Shown in pieces: positions 26,848 through 37,769 of a stretch of 64,000 bases of DNA; positions within the stretch are counted from its first letter, which is position 1; every line of letters begins with the position of its first letter. The DNA is from Gammaproteobacteria bacterium (lineage in GTDB: Bacteria > Pseudomonadota > Gammaproteobacteria > Eutrophobiales > Eutrophobiaceae). A program made the position numbers and the translations under genes. The notes below the pieces were generated by a model. That model was not told where the DNA came from. It saw only the letters and a program-made list of their open reading frames with translations, and ran no database searches. The DNA is taken from the NCBI GenBank assembly GCA_022826885.1, contig JAJDUB010000075.1:1-64000 (forward strand). Reading direction: 5' to 3'.

Positions 26848-28152
26848 ATGAAAAAACGGTCGCAACACGAGATTGTCATTGTCGGTGGCGGTGTCGCGGG
26901 CATCCACCTGGCAACAAAACTGGGGCGGGAGGCTCGTTCCAGGCCGGAAATATCGATCAAGCTGGTCGATGCGGCGCTGACCCACGTGTGGAAACCGTCA
27001 TTGCATGAGTTCGCGGCGGGGTCCCGCGGCATAGGGGACGATGAAGTCGGTTTCCTGCCGCACTCGGTAAGGAACAATTATGAATTCCGGCTCGGATACC
27101 TCGCGGGGGTTGATACTGAAAAACAGGAAGTCACACTTGACCCCGTTTCTGACGACGCCGGTAAACCTGTTGCGCCGAGACGTACCCTCGGTTACGACAC
27201 CCTGGTCCTGGCCATCGGTAGTGTTTGCTCCGACCTCGGCATCCCGGGCGTCGCTGAAAACTGCCTGTTCCTGGACAACAGGAAGCAGGCCCAAAGCCTG
27301 CATCGCGAATTCCTGAACTTGTGCCTGCGCTATGGTAGCGGGGCATTGCCGGATGATGCCGGTTCAATCCGCATCGCCATTGTCGGCGGTGGCGCTACCG
27401 GCGTGGAGCTGGCGGCAGAGATGCGCGAGGCTACCCATAACGGCATCGACACTCTCGTGCCTCCGGAACGCGTCCGCATCAGCGTTATCGAAGCAAGCGA
27501 CCGGCTTGTACCGGGGTTGCCGGATCGGCTGTCGCGCGCGGTCCGGCGCGAGCTTGAAAATCTCGATATCGGCGTATATGTGAATAGCCGCGTGATGGCC
27601 GTAACCCGGGACAGCATTATCCTGGATGGTGATCGGACCATGGACGCGCACCTGAAGATCTGGGCCGCCGGCATTGCCGCGCCTGATGCAATCCGGTCAC
27701 TCGATCAGTTTGAACACGACCGGATCGGACGTATCAGGGTCGGCAATACCCTGCAGGCTGTCGGATATGACAATATCTTCGTGCTGGGCGACAACGCCTG
27801 CTGTCCCTGGACCGGTAAAGATACACCGGTTCCCCCACGCGCCCAGGCCGCCATACAGCAGGCCGCCTTTATGGTCGGCCAGATCCGGCGCCGTCTGGCC
27901 GATGAGCCGCTGTTGAACTTCAAATACAGGGACCGGGGGTCCCTGGTATCCATCGCCGATCAGTCTGCCGTCGGCACATTGATGGGCAAAGCCCTGGGAG
28001 TCATTACATTCGAGGGGCGCCTGGCGCGCTGGGCCTACCTGTCGCTGTACCAGATGCACCTGTTATCGGTGCTCGGTGTAACGAAAACGATATATCTCAG
28101 CATTGCAAGTTTCTTCGCGGGCCGTACGCGGCCACGACTGAAGCTTCATTGA
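26848..28152 (+). CDS. ndh: NADH dehydrogenase type II-like FAD oxidoreductase
   Basis: Single-subunit, non-proton-pumping NADH:quinone oxidoreductase on the inner face of the membrane. The 434-residue protein has two dinucleotide folds: IVGGGVAGIHLA for FAD at the N-terminus and IAIVGGGATGVELAAEM for NADH near residue 180. VLGDNACCPW and ARAQAA-like PPRAQAAIQQA follow as in NDH-2 enzymes, and the C-terminal 60 residues are amphipathic, fitting peripheral membrane attachment. The ATG at 26848 is preferred over a TTG three bases upstream. It is monocistronic. Confidence 0.9.
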   Translation: MKKRSQHEIVIVGGGVAGIHLATKLGREARSRPEISIKLVDAALTHVWKPSLHEFAAGSRGIGDDEVGFLPHSVRNNYEFRLGYLAGVDTEKQEVTLDPVSDDAGKPVAPRRTLGYDTLVLAIGSVCSDLGIPGVAENCLFLDNRKQAQSLHREFLNLCLRYGSGALPDDAGSIRIAIVGGGATGVELAAEMREATHNGIDTLVPPERVRISVIEASDRLVPGLPDRLSRAVRRELENLDIGVYVNSRVMAVTRDSIILDGDRTMDAHLKIWAAGIAAPDAIRSLDQFEHDRIGRIRVGNTLQAVGYDNIFVLGDNACCPWTGKDTPVPPRAQAAIQQAAFMVGQIRRRLADEPLLNFKYRDRGSLVSIADQSAVGTLMGKALGVITFEGRLARWAYLSLYQMHLLSVLGVTKTIYLSIASFFAGRTRPRLKLH

Positions 28153-28171
28153 AACGAGAAATAGCTGTTAT

Positions 28172-28240
28172 TCAGTGGCGCACGATGAAGCGGATGTATT
28201 CCCGGTCCAGGTCATCACGTTCGGTCAGCAGTTCCCGCTA
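28172..28240 (-). pseudogene. Possible 3' remnant of an unidentified gene
   Basis: On the minus strand 21 codons before a TGA read like a natural charged C-terminus (RELLTERDDLDREY... IVRH), but an in-frame TAG closes the frame just upstream and a dispersed repeat (28258-28324) begins shortly after. It may be the tail of a gene cut by repeat insertion or deletion. The parent family is not recognised, and chance cannot be ruled out. Confidence 0.3.
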
Positions 28241-28257
28241 ACTTCCGCAAGATAGAT

Positions 28258-28324
28258 GGGGTCAGAGTAAAATTCTCGTTATCGTGGTCGATGGCAGGGT
28301 AAGGGGTAATTTTACTCTGACCCC
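28258..28324. repeat. GGGGTCAGAG family, long form (copy 3)
   Basis: A 67-base element nearly identical to 20666-20732, with arms GGGGTCAGAGTAAAATT and AATTTTACTCTGACCCC. The close match of the middle part shows recent spread of a defined unit rather than chance stem-loops. Confidence 0.88.
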
Positions 28325-28335
28325 GGAGTTTACGG

Positions 28336-28353
28336 TTAGGATACTTGTCCTAA
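28336..28353. promoter_or_regulatory. Operator-like palindrome upstream of acyl-CoA synthetase
   Basis: TTAGGA-TACTTG-TCCTAA is a perfect 6-base inverted repeat with a 6-base spacer, 58 bases upstream of the ATG. It resembles the palindromes between the TonB receptor and TetR genes, suggesting a common TetR-family regulator. Confidence 0.5.
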
Positions 28354-28410
28354 TCGCCGTGGTATATCATAATTCCGGATATACCTGATATATGAGATCG
28401 TAAGACGCAG

Positions 28411-30102
28411 ATGAATACTCATCTCAGCTTTGTCAGCGGCGCCGGCAGTAAACCGCTGATCTACCAGACCATCGGGAATGCCCTGGTGGAAGCCGCGCAG
28501 AGGTTTCCGCAACGGGAGGCCCTGGTAGTACGCCACCAGGACATCCGTTGGACCTACGCGGAGTTGCTGCAACGGGTGGATGACCTCGCCTGCGGATTAA
28601 TTGCCCTGGGCTTTGAACCCGGTGACCGGGTCGGTATCTGGGCGCCCAACTGCGCCGAATGGACGCTCACTCAGTTTGCCACGGCCCGGGCCGGCCTTAT
28701 CCTGGTAAATATCAACCCGGCATACCGTACCCATGAACTCGAATATGCCCTGAACAAGGTAGCCTGCAAGGGGCTGGTCACCGCGTCGATGTTCAAGAGC
28801 AGCGATTACCTGGCCATGCTGGCGGAACTGGCGCCGGAGTTGAAGAGTGCCGAACCGGGACGGTTGGCATCCGGCAGGTTGCCTCACCTGCGGACCGTCA
28901 TCCGGCTGGGTGAGGAGGAGACTCCCGGTTGTCACAACTTCGTTGCCGTATCAACCATGGGCGGCGCTGCCGAGCGGCAGCGGCTGGAAGAGTTGACCTT
29001 CCTGCTGCAACCGGACGATGCAATAAACATCCAGTTCACCAGCGGTACGACCGGGTCGCCCAAGGGCGCGACCCTGACCCACTTCAATATCCTCAATAAC
29101 GGCTATTTTGTCGGTCAGGCCATGAATTTCACCGAAGCAGACCGGCTCTGTATCCCGGTGCCCTTTTATCACTGCTTCGGCATGGTGATGGGCAACCTCA
29201 ACTGCACCATTCATGGCGCTGCCATGGTCATTCCCAACGACGGTTTCGACCCTGCCCTGACTCTTGCTGCAGTCAGCGAGGAGAAGTGCACGGCCCTGTA
29301 CGGCGTGCCCACGATGTTCATCGCCGAACTGGACCTGCCGGATTTCAGGGAATACGACCTGTCCAGCCTGCGCACCGGCATCATGGCCGGGTCGTCCTGT
29401 CCTATCGAGGTCATGAAACGCGTCGTGGCCGAGATGAACATGAGCGAGATCACCATCGCCTACGGCATGACGGAGACCAGTCCGGTCAGTTTCCAGAGCA
29501 GCACCGATGATCCGCTGGAGCGGCGGGTTTCCACCGTGGGACGCATACATCCCCACGTACAGGTGAAGGTTATCGACTCGGGGGGACGCACCGTGCCTGC
29601 GGGCGAGAAAGGCGAACTGTGTACCCGGGGTTACAACGTCATGTCAGGATACTGGGACGACCCCGACAGGACGCGGGAAGCCATTGATGCGGCCGGCTGG
29701 ATGCACACCGGCGACCTGGCCACCATCGATGCGGAAGGCTATTGCAACATTGTCGGGCGGGTGAAGGACATGGTGATCCGCGGAGGCGAGAACATCTACC
29801 CGCGCGAAGTCGAGGAATTCCTGTTCGGCCATGACAAGATCCAGGACGTCGCCGTGTTCGGCGTGCCGGATGACAAGTACGGAGAGCAGCTTTGTGCCTG
29901 GATAAAACTGAAGGAAGAGGGTTCACTGGACGAGGCCGGGCTCAAGGCGTTCTGCAAGGACAAAATCGCCTACCACAAGGTGCCCCATTATGTCCGTTTC
30001 GTCGACGAATTCCCCATGACGGTGACCGGCAAGCTGCAGAAGTTCATCATGCGCGACAGGATGATAGAGGAACTGGGACTGACGATCCGACAAACCGCAT
30101 AG
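28411..30102 (+). CDS. AMP-binding acyl-CoA synthetase
   Basis: Activates a carboxylic acid, probably a medium- or long-chain fatty acid, to its CoA thioester via an acyl-adenylate. The 563-residue protein shows the adenylation motifs in order: [60 protein letters not shown], and the C-terminal catalytic lysine in TGKLQKF. It resembles FadD/ACSF2-type ligases. The gene stands alone; a palindrome upstream may link its control to the TetR gene at 19.9 kb. Confidence 0.9.
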   Translation: MNTHLSFVSGAGSKPLIYQTIGNALVEAAQRFPQREALVVRHQDIRWTYAELLQRVDDLACGLIALGFEPGDRVGIWAPNCAEWTLTQFATARAGLILVNINPAYRTHELEYALNKVACKGLVTASMFKSSDYLAMLAELAPELKSAEPGRLASGRLPHLRTVIRLGEEETPGCHNFVAVSTMGGAAERQRLEELTFLLQPDDAINIQFTSGTTGSPKGATLTHFNILNNGYFVGQAMNFTEADRLCIPVPFYHCFGMVMGNLNCTIHGAAMVIPNDGFDPALTLAAVSEEKCTALYGVPTMFIAELDLPDFREYDLSSLRTGIMAGSSCPIEVMKRVVAEMNMSEITIAYGMTETSPVSFQSSTDDPLERRVSTVGRIHPHVQVKVIDSGGRTVPAGEKGELCTRGYNVMSGYWDDPDRTREAIDAAGWMHTGDLATIDAEGYCNIVGRVKDMVIRGGENIYPREVEEFLFGHDKIQDVAVFGVPDDKYGEQLCAWIKLKEEGSLDEAGLKAFCKDKIAYHKVPHYVRFVDEFPMTVTGKLQKFIMRDRMIEELGLTIRQTA

Positions 30103-30109
30103 GAAAGCA

Positions 30110-30134
30110 GGGTACGGATTTGAAATCCGTCCCC
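30110..30134. repeat. GGGGACGGA family palindrome, variant
   Basis: GGGTACGGATTT and AAATCCGTCCCC pair around a short centre. It sits between the convergent acyl-CoA synthetase and gatB genes, where a stem could help end both transcripts. Confidence 0.7.
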
Positions 30135-30145
30135 TTGTCGGAACG

Positions 30146-31591
30146 CTATTTTTCCAGCTTCTCCGCCAGCAACAGGTTAACCTGTTTCGGGTTGGCCTTG
30201 CCTTTGGATTTTTTCATCACCTGGCCCACGAAATAGCCGATCATCTTCCCGCGTTTTTCCGGCGCGGCGTTGCGGTACTGTTGCACCTGCGCTTCGTTCC
30301 CGGCAATAACCTCATCCACCAGCCTGCCGATCTCGCTACTGTCGGTGACCTGTTTCAGCCCCTGCTTCTCGATGATGTCATCGACATCACCCCCGCCCTC
30401 CCACAAGGACTCGAATACCTGTTTGCCGATTTTGTTTGAGATGGTGCCGTCTGCAATTCTAATCACCAAATTACCCACCTTGTCTGCGCTTACCTTACTA
30501 TCCTTAATATCAAGATTTTCGCGATTCAAGGACGCACTTAATACTCCCATGACTGTATTCGCAACCAGTTTGGGCTGTTCGGGCGCCGCAACGACGGCAG
30601 CCTCATAATAATCCGCCGTTTCCCGGTTCGCCACCAGGTAGCTGCTGTCGTACTCCGACAGGCCGTATGTCTCCATGAAGCGTTGCTGCTTTTGTTCCGG
30701 CAACTCCGGCAATTGCCGGCGCACAGATTCAATGTAATCGTTATCAATCACAACCGGCGGCAGGTCAGGATCGGGAAAGTAGCGGTAATCGTTTGCCTCC
30801 TCCTTACCCCGCATCGGGCGGGTTTCGTTCCGGTCCGGGTCGAACAGGCGGGTTTCCTGTATCACCTCCTGTCCTGCTTCGACAAGGCCGATCTGCCTGT
30901 CTATCTCGTAATTGATCGCCTGTTCCACAAAGCGGAAGGAGTTGATGTTTTTTGTCTCGGTACGAGTTCCCAGCCCACTCTCGCCTGCAGGCCTGATGGA
31001 TACGTTGGCGTCGCAACGGAATGATCCCTCCTGCATGTTCCCGTCGGAGATTTCCAGGTAACGCACCAGGGCATGGATTTTTTTCATCAGCGCCACCGCC
31101 TCCCCGGCAGAACGCAAATCCGGCTCGGAAACGATCTCGATCAGCGGCGCCCCGGCGCGGTTGAGGTCTATCCCGGTAGAGCCGGTAAAACCCTCATGGA
31201 CGGACTTGCCGGCGTCCTCTTCGAGATGCGCCCGGGTAATGCCGATCTCCCTGGTAGTCCCGTCAACCTGGATTTGTACCCTGCCTGCGCTCACGATGGG
31301 CAGTTCGTACTGGCTGATCTGGTAGCCTTTGGGCAGGTCCGGGTAGAAATAATTTTTCCGGGCAAACACGGATTGTCCGGCAATGCTTGCATCGACGGCC
31401 AGGCCGAACATCACCGCCATGCGTATTACTTCCTCGTTGGCAACCGGCAATACGCCGGGCAGGCCCAGGTCAACGGCGCATGCCAGGGTGTTGGGGGACT
31501 CGCCGAAACGGTTGGCCGCGCCCGAGAAAATCTTGCTCCGGGTCGCCAGTTGCACGTGCAGTTCCAGGCCGATGACGGATTCCCACTTCAT
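30146..31591 (-). CDS. gatB: Aspartyl/glutamyl-tRNA amidotransferase subunit B
   Basis: Subunit of GatCAB, which converts misacylated Glu-tRNA(Gln) and Asp-tRNA(Asn) to the amidated forms. The 481-residue protein begins [15 protein letters not shown] and has the cradle-domain blocks [12 protein letters not shown] and [14 protein letters not shown] and a C-terminal YqeY-like tRNA-binding tail. Its ATG shares one base with the gatA stop. Presence of gatCAB suggests an indirect route to Gln- and/or Asn-tRNA. Confidence 0.97.
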   Translation of the reverse strand: MKWESVIGLELHVQLATRSKIFSGAANRFGESPNTLACAVDLGLPGVLPVANEEVIRMAVMFGLAVDASIAGQSVFARKNYFYPDLPKGYQISQYELPIVSAGRVQIQVDGTTREIGITRAHLEEDAGKSVHEGFTGSTGIDLNRAGAPLIEIVSEPDLRSAGEAVALMKKIHALVRYLEISDGNMQEGSFRCDANVSIRPAGESGLGTRTETKNINSFRFVEQAINYEIDRQIGLVEAGQEVIQETRLFDPDRNETRPMRGKEEANDYRYFPDPDLPPVVIDNDYIESVRRQLPELPEQKQQRFMETYGLSEYDSSYLVANRETADYYEAAVVAAPEQPKLVANTVMGVLSASLNRENLDIKDSKVSADKVGNLVIRIADGTISNKIGKQVFESLWEGGGDVDDIIEKQGLKQVTDSSEIGRLVDEVIAGNEAQVQQYRNAAPEKRGKMIGYFVGQVMKKSKGKANPKQVNLLLAEKLEK

Positions 31592-33048
31592 TACAATTGC
31601 CAGCCTCCTGGTATCCTTTTATGCCAGTCGGTCATCTGCTGGTACTGGTGAGCGACGTTCAGCAACCTGGCTTCCTGGAAATAGTTGCCGATAATCTGCA
31701 TGCCGATCGGCAGGCCGGCGCTGAACCCTGCCGGGATTGAAATGGCCGGCAATCCGGCAAGATTGACTGAGACGGTAAAGATATCGGACAAGTACATGGA
31801 TACCGGATCGCCGATTCGGGAGCCCAGGGGGAACGCAGTCGTCGGCGATGTGGGCGTCACGATAACATCAACCAGGTCCAGCGCGGCGCGAAATTCGTCC
31901 CGCAGCACGCGCCGCAAACGCTGCGCCTTGAGGTAATACGCATCGTAGTATCCTTCGGACAGGACGTAAGTCCCGATCATTATCCTGCGTTTGACCTCGT
32001 CACCGAATCCCTCGCCGCGGGAGCGGCAGAACAGGTCGTTGATATCCTTGGGCTCAGGACAGCGATGGCCGAAGCGCACGCCGTCGTAACGGGACAGGTT
32101 GGAGGAACATTCGGCTGAAGCGATCACGTAATATACCGGGATGGACAGGTCCGTATGGGGGAGTTCGACGTCGATAACCGACGCCCCTGCCTGCTCCAGC
32201 AAACTCAGCGCGGCAGTGACGGCATCCGAGATGGGCTGTTCCAGTTCCGGGGTAAAATATTCCCTGGGCACGCCGATTTTCAATCCCCTGATGTCGTTAT
32301 TCAATGCGTCCAGGTAGTTATCCACCCGGACGTCCGCGCTGGTCGCGTCCTTCGGGTCAAATCCTGACATGGACCCCAGCAACATGGCCGCATCCTGCGC
32401 GGTTTGCGCAATGGGACCGCCCTGGTCCAGGCTGGAGGCGTATGCAATCATGCCATAACGGGATACCCGTCCATAGGTGGGTTTCAATCCGGTAACGCCG
32501 CATAACGCGGCAGGCTGTCTGATTGACCCCCCGGTATCCGTAGCGGTTGCCGCCGGTACTATCCTGGCGCTGACTGCGCAGGCCGAGCCGCCTGAAGAAC
32601 CTCCCGGCACCCGTTCCGTATCCCATGGATTGCTCACGGGTCCGTAAAAACTGTTTTCGTTGGATGAGCCCATGGCAAACTCGTCCATGTTGGTTTTACC
32701 GATCATCACGGTCCCCGCCGCATCAAGTTTTGCCATGGCGGTCGCCTGGTAAGGGGCGATGAAGCTGTCCAGCATTTTTGATGCGCAACTCGTTTTGAAA
32801 CCCGCCGTACAGAAGATATCCTTGTGCGCAACGGGTATTCCCGTCAAAGGTCCGGCCTTGCCGGCGGCAATTATCGAATCCGCCGCTTTTGCCTGCTCCA
32901 GCGCATGTTCAGGAAACAGGGAAATGAAACAATTCAGGGCGCCGTTGTGCCGTTCAGCGCGTTCCAGGCAGGATTTGACAATCTCCGTACTGCTGATCGC
33001 CCGTTCGCGCAGCAGGCGGGATAATTCCGCGAGCGTATATCCGGACAT
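31591..33048 (-). CDS. gatA: Aspartyl/glutamyl-tRNA amidotransferase subunit A
   Basis: Amidase subunit of GatCAB, releasing ammonia from glutamine for tRNA amidation. The 485-residue protein carries the amidase-signature triad Lys76 (PVAHKDIF), Ser151 ([10 protein letters not shown]) and Ser175 (DTGGSIRQP), with the standard 75- and 24-residue spacings. It follows gatC by 14 bases and overlaps gatB by one base. Confidence 0.97.
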   Translation of the reverse strand: MSGYTLAELSRLLRERAISSTEIVKSCLERAERHNGALNCFISLFPEHALEQAKAADSIIAAGKAGPLTGIPVAHKDIFCTAGFKTSCASKMLDSFIAPYQATAMAKLDAAGTVMIGKTNMDEFAMGSSNENSFYGPVSNPWDTERVPGGSSGGSACAVSARIVPAATATDTGGSIRQPAALCGVTGLKPTYGRVSRYGMIAYASSLDQGGPIAQTAQDAAMLLGSMSGFDPKDATSADVRVDNYLDALNNDIRGLKIGVPREYFTPELEQPISDAVTAALSLLEQAGASVIDVELPHTDLSIPVYYVIASAECSSNLSRYDGVRFGHRCPEPKDINDLFCRSRGEGFGDEVKRRIMIGTYVLSEGYYDAYYLKAQRLRRVLRDEFRAALDLVDVIVTPTSPTTAFPLGSRIGDPVSMYLSDIFTVSVNLAGLPAISIPAGFSAGLPIGMQIIGNYFQEARLLNVAHQYQQMTDWHKRIPGGWQL

Positions 33049-33062
33049 GATATGTACGAACG

Positions 33063-33350
33063 CTACTCTACGAACCTGGGCACAATATAAAAACCATCCC
33101 TTGTCTGCGGCGCTGTTTGCTGAAAATCCTCCCGGCGGTTTTCCTCGTTTACGCTATCCGGCCGGAGTTGCGCCGCTATCTCCAACGGATGCGCCAGCGG
33201 TTCCACGGCAGACGTGTCGACGGCCTGCATCTGCTCGACCAGGGCGAGGATATCAGCCATGTCCTTCGCATAGCCGGCCATGGCTTCATCTTCTATGGCC
33301 AGCCTGGCAAGCCAGGCAATTTCCCGCACCTGTGTTTTCTTGATCGGCAT
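33063..33350 (-). CDS. gatC: Aspartyl/glutamyl-tRNA amidotransferase subunit C
   Basis: Small subunit that wraps GatA and GatB together. The start at 33350 ([17 protein letters not shown]) gives 95 residues, the normal length; an in-frame ATG at 33410 would add 20 residues with no family match. [21 protein letters not shown] is the conserved core. First gene of gatCAB, divergent from mreB. Confidence 0.94.
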   Translation of the reverse strand: MPIKKTQVREIAWLARLAIEDEAMAGYAKDMADILALVEQMQAVDTSAVEPLAHPLEIAAQLRPDSVNEENRREDFQQTAPQTRDGFYIVPRFVE

Positions 33351-33416
33351 TAACTGCAATCTACCATATTTACCGGTATATTTCTTGGGCTTGCCCAAAA
33401 TACGCGCCACTGTTAA

Positions 33417-34496
<1,080 letters not shown>

Positions 34497-34505
34497 GAAA
34501 ATCTG

Positions 34506-34526
34506 ACAAGCCCCGGATCGGCTTGT
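34506..34526 (+). terminator. Hairpin between mreB and mreC
   Basis: ACAAGCC, loop CCGGATC, GGCTTGT form a perfect 7-bp stem 10 bases after the mreB stop. No T-run follows, so it is more likely a partial attenuator or mRNA-stability element that keeps MreB levels above MreC/MreD than a full terminator. Confidence 0.45.
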
Positions 34527-34564
34527 TCAGAGCTTCCATAATCATCAACGGGTAGAAAAAGCCA

Positions 34565-35422
34565 ATTAACACTCTATTTGTCAGCAGCGTTTCCTCGCAC
34601 GTAAAGATAATTATCTTCGTGCTCGCCTCGATAGTCCTGATGGTGGTCGACCATAAAAACTCCCACCTTGAAATTCTTCGCAGTTCCATTTCGACGCTTG
34701 TTTATCCGCTCCAGTACACGGCGGGGCTGGCCGCCGACCTTCCCCGGAAGGTTTCGGCAGTGATGGTATCAAGACAGGCATTAATGAACGAAAACGAAAG
34801 GCTTCGCGATGAACAACTGCACATGTATTCCAAGCTGCAAAGGATTGCGACGCTGGAGGATGAAAACCGGCGCCTGAGGGCCTTGCTGGAATCATCGGTT
34901 GAATTTTATGAACGGGTGCTGGTGGCGGAACTCGTAGGCGTCGAACTGGAACCTTTCCGGCAACAGATTATCATCAACAAGGGGCTGACACACGGGGTGT
35001 TCAACGGCCAGCCCGTGGTCGATTCCGGCGGCATCATGGGCCAGATTATCCATGTCTCCCCTTTTTCAAGCACCGTGTTGCTGATCACCGACCCCACTCA
35101 CTCAATACCGGTGCTGGTGAATCGCAACGGTCTGCGCTCCGTCGCAGTCGGCCTGGGGCAGGATAATGTCGTTTCACTGGAACACATCCCGGTCAATGCC
35201 GATATCAAGGAAGGGGACTTGATCGTCTCATCCGGTCTTGGCAGGAAATTCCCCAGGGGTTATCCGGTCGGCACCGTATTGAGTATTGCGCATGTTCCGG
35301 GCGAACTTTTTTCCAACGTACTGATCTCACCCAGCGCAAAATTCGGCGAGACCCGGGAAGCATTGCTGCTGTGGCCCGACCTGCCGGGCGGCGCAACTTC
35401 CGACGTGGCGATGGCGCGTTGA
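34565..35422 (+). CDS. mreC: Rod shape-determining protein MreC
   Basis: Bitopic membrane protein that links MreB to periplasmic wall enzymes. The core is normal: a coiled coil (about residues 80-110 of the ORF) followed by the beta-domain with NKGLTHGVFNGQPV and VIVSSGL-like repeats. The first standard start, GTG at 34619, would leave only LASIVLMVV of the membrane helix. Reading upstream in frame gives a full helix (HVKIIIFVLASIVLMVV) and an N-terminus like other MreC proteins, but only the rare codon ATT at 34565 is available before a TAG at 34553. I place the start there with low certainty; GTG 34619 or a sequence error upstream are alternatives. Confidence 0.85.
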   Translation: MNTLFVSSVSSHVKIIIFVLASIVLMVVDHKNSHLEILRSSISTLVYPLQYTAGLAADLPRKVSAVMVSRQALMNENERLRDEQLHMYSKLQRIATLEDENRRLRALLESSVEFYERVLVAELVGVELEPFRQQIIINKGLTHGVFNGQPVVDSGGIMGQIIHVSPFSSTVLLITDPTHSIPVLVNRNGLRSVAVGLGQDNVVSLEHIPVNADIKEGDLIVSSGLGRKFPRGYPVGTVLSIAHVPGELFSNVLISPSAKFGETREALLLWPDLPGGATSDVAMAR

Positions 35423-35910
35423 CACTGCTTGTCAGACACAACGGCGGGTGGGTGATCCTGTTCAGTTTCATAATCGCCCTGCTGCTGACAACCATACCGC
35501 TACCCGGACTGCTGACTGACTGGCGCCCGGCCTGGGTCGCCATGATGCTGATCTACTGGTGCATCGTATTGCCTGAGCGGGTCGGCGTCGGCATTGCCTG
35601 GTTGCTCGGGCTGATACTGGATGTGCATACCGGGGCGCTGCTGGGCCAGAATGCCCTGGGTCTGGCAGTGGTTGCATACCTCACGTTACGGCTGCACAAG
35701 CAAATCAGGGTATTCCCGCCTTTGCAGCAGTCGGTTCTCATCTGTGTTTACCTGTTAGTGTTACAATTCTTTACCTTGTGGATTCGCGGCATCATCGGTG
35801 TTCCCCCGCAGCACTGGTCGTTCTGGGCGCCTGTCGCCAGCAGTATGTTAATGTGGCCGGTATTTTTCTATATCATGGGGGGCATACGGCGCAAATATAA
35901 TGTTTTTTAA
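35419..35910 (+). CDS. mreD: Rod shape-determining protein MreD
   Basis: Inner membrane protein of the elongasome with about five hydrophobic helices. The TTG at 35419 overlaps the mreC stop (TTGA) and gives LTLLVRHNGGWVILFSF, the expected N-terminus, and 163 residues. A GTG at 35371 would add 16 basic residues in overlap with mreC and looks less likely. Its stop shares one base with the mrdA start. Confidence 0.9.
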   Translation: MTLLVRHNGGWVILFSFIIALLLTTIPLPGLLTDWRPAWVAMMLIYWCIVLPERVGVGIAWLLGLILDVHTGALLGQNALGLAVVAYLTLRLHKQIRVFPPLQQSVLICVYLLVLQFFTLWIRGIIGVPPQHWSFWAPVASSMLMWPVFFYIMGGIRRKYNVF

Positions 35911-37769
35911 TGGCGACATTGACCACCAACATCCACGTGGAGCCGAATTCCAACCTGGTCCACAATAGAATCTACCAGACGGCGGCGCTGATCCTGGTAA
36001 TCACCTTCCTGATCCTGGTGCAGGTTTTCTACCTGCAAATCATGAGACATGATCACTTCACAACCCTGTCAAAGAGCAATCACATAAAAATCCTGCCGGT
36101 AGTGCCGTCCCGGGGACTTATTTTCAGCAGCGACGGTGTCATGCTGGCGGACAATCGTCCTTCGTTTACGCTGGAACTGGTGCCTGAGCGAGTTGAGGAT
36201 GTGGAGTCCGTTATAGACCAGTTAAACCGGCTTATCACCATTACTCCGGACGACATAGAGCGTTTCAGGGAATTAAGGAAACGAAGCCGCCGGTTTGAAG
36301 GTATCCCCCTCAGGTTCAGCCTGAGTGATGAGGAGGTCGCCCTGATTTCGGTAAACCGGCACCTGCTCGCCGGAATTGACGTTGTCGCGAGTTTAAGCCG
36401 GTATTACCCCCTGGCCGAGAGCCTGTCGCACACTATAGGCTACGTAGGAATGATTGATGAAGATGAGTTCGAGAAGCTCAACAAATCAAATTACCGCGGC
36501 ACCACCTATATCGGTAAATCAGGAATCGAAAAAGCCTATGAAGGCCTGCTGCACGGCCACGTGGGTTACCAGCAGGTAGAAGTAAATGCCCAGGGAAGAA
36601 AAATACGCGAAATATACAGGGAGCCTCCGGAGCCGAGCAAAAACCTGTACCTCACTATTGATGCGTCCCTGCAGCTCCTCGCCGTCCAGGCCCTCAACGA
36701 CAGGCGAGGGGCGATAGTTGCAATGGATACCCGCACCGGCGCAGTGCTCGTTTCAGCCAGTTCTCCCGGTTACGACCCCAACCTCTTCATCGACGGTATC
36801 GACAGAAAGATCTATGCCGAATTGCTGCAATCCAGGGATACTCCGTTATTGAACCGTACCTTACAAGGCAAATATCCTCCCGGTTCGACGATCAAACCCA
36901 TGCTGGCGCTGGGGAGCCTGAACCTGCAAGTGCGCGAAGCCGGCGCAGAGACCTGGTGTCCCGGCTGGTATTCAATCAAAGGCAGTACCCATCGCTACCG
37001 GGACTGGAAGAGAGAGGGACACGGCCACATGGACATGGTCAATGCCATCGCCCAGTCCTGTGATGTGTATTTTTATGTCCTGGCCCAGGACATGGGTATC
37101 GACGAAATCCACCGGACACTGACCGGTTTCGGCTTCGGCGCGCCGACAGGTATCGATATCGGCGGCGAGGCATCGGGGCTGATCCCGTCAACCCAATGGA
37201 AACGCGAGGCCCTGGGACAACCCTGGTACCCGGGGGAGACCCTGATCGCAGGGATAGGCCAGGGAGCTTCCCTGGTCACGCCCATACAGTTGGTCATGGC
37301 TACGGCAGTCATCGCCAACCGCGGCAAGCTGGTTCGCCCCTTCCTGCTGTCGGAAGTAAGGGATTCTGCAACGGGACAACTGGTGATCAAAGCGCCTGCC
37401 CAGGCGGACAAAACGATCATATCTGCCGACGTTGAGGACTGGGACCTGATAATTCATTCCATGGAGGAAGTTTTACATGGAAAAAGAGGCACGGCGCGTG
37501 GTTCCGGCGCAGGCTCCGAATATCACATGGCAGGAAAAACAGGCACTGCCCAGGTAATCGCCATCGGGCAGGATGAAGAGTATGATGAAGAAGAGATTCC
37601 CGAGGAATTCCGCGATCATGCCCTGTTTATCGCATTTGCCCCGGTCGAAGCGCCCGAAATAGCCATGGCCGTGATCGTTGAGAACGGCGGCGGCGGTTCA
37701 AGGACGGCGGCCCCGATAGCCCGGGAATTGCTGGACCACTACTTTTACAGAAGAAAAGCGGCAGGATGA
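35910..37769 (+). CDS. mrdA: Penicillin-binding protein 2 (elongation transpeptidase)
   Basis: Monofunctional transpeptidase that cross-links lateral peptidoglycan together with RodA. The 619-residue protein has a single N-terminal membrane anchor (about residues 25-45), a pedestal domain and the transpeptidase domain with Ser326 in GSTIKP, SCD in AQSCDVYFY and KTG in MAGKTGTAQ. Translation is coupled to mreD (1-base overlap) and to rodA (4-base overlap). Confidence 0.97.
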   Translation: MATLTTNIHVEPNSNLVHNRIYQTAALILVITFLILVQVFYLQIMRHDHFTTLSKSNHIKILPVVPSRGLIFSSDGVMLADNRPSFTLELVPERVEDVESVIDQLNRLITITPDDIERFRELRKRSRRFEGIPLRFSLSDEEVALISVNRHLLAGIDVVASLSRYYPLAESLSHTIGYVGMIDEDEFEKLNKSNYRGTTYIGKSGIEKAYEGLLHGHVGYQQVEVNAQGRKIREIYREPPEPSKNLYLTIDASLQLLAVQALNDRRGAIVAMDTRTGAVLVSASSPGYDPNLFIDGIDRKIYAELLQSRDTPLLNRTLQGKYPPGSTIKPMLALGSLNLQVREAGAETWCPGWYSIKGSTHRYRDWKREGHGHMDMVNAIAQSCDVYFYVLAQDMGIDEIHRTLTGFGFGAPTGIDIGGEASGLIPSTQWKREALGQPWYPGETLIAGIGQGASLVTPIQLVMATAVIANRGKLVRPFLLSEVRDSATGQLVIKAPAQADKTIISADVEDWDLIIHSMEEVLHGKRGTARGSGAGSEYHMAGKTGTAQVIAIGQDEEYDEEEIPEEFRDHALFIAFAPVEAPEIAMAVIVENGGGGSRTAAPIARELLDHYFYRRKAAG

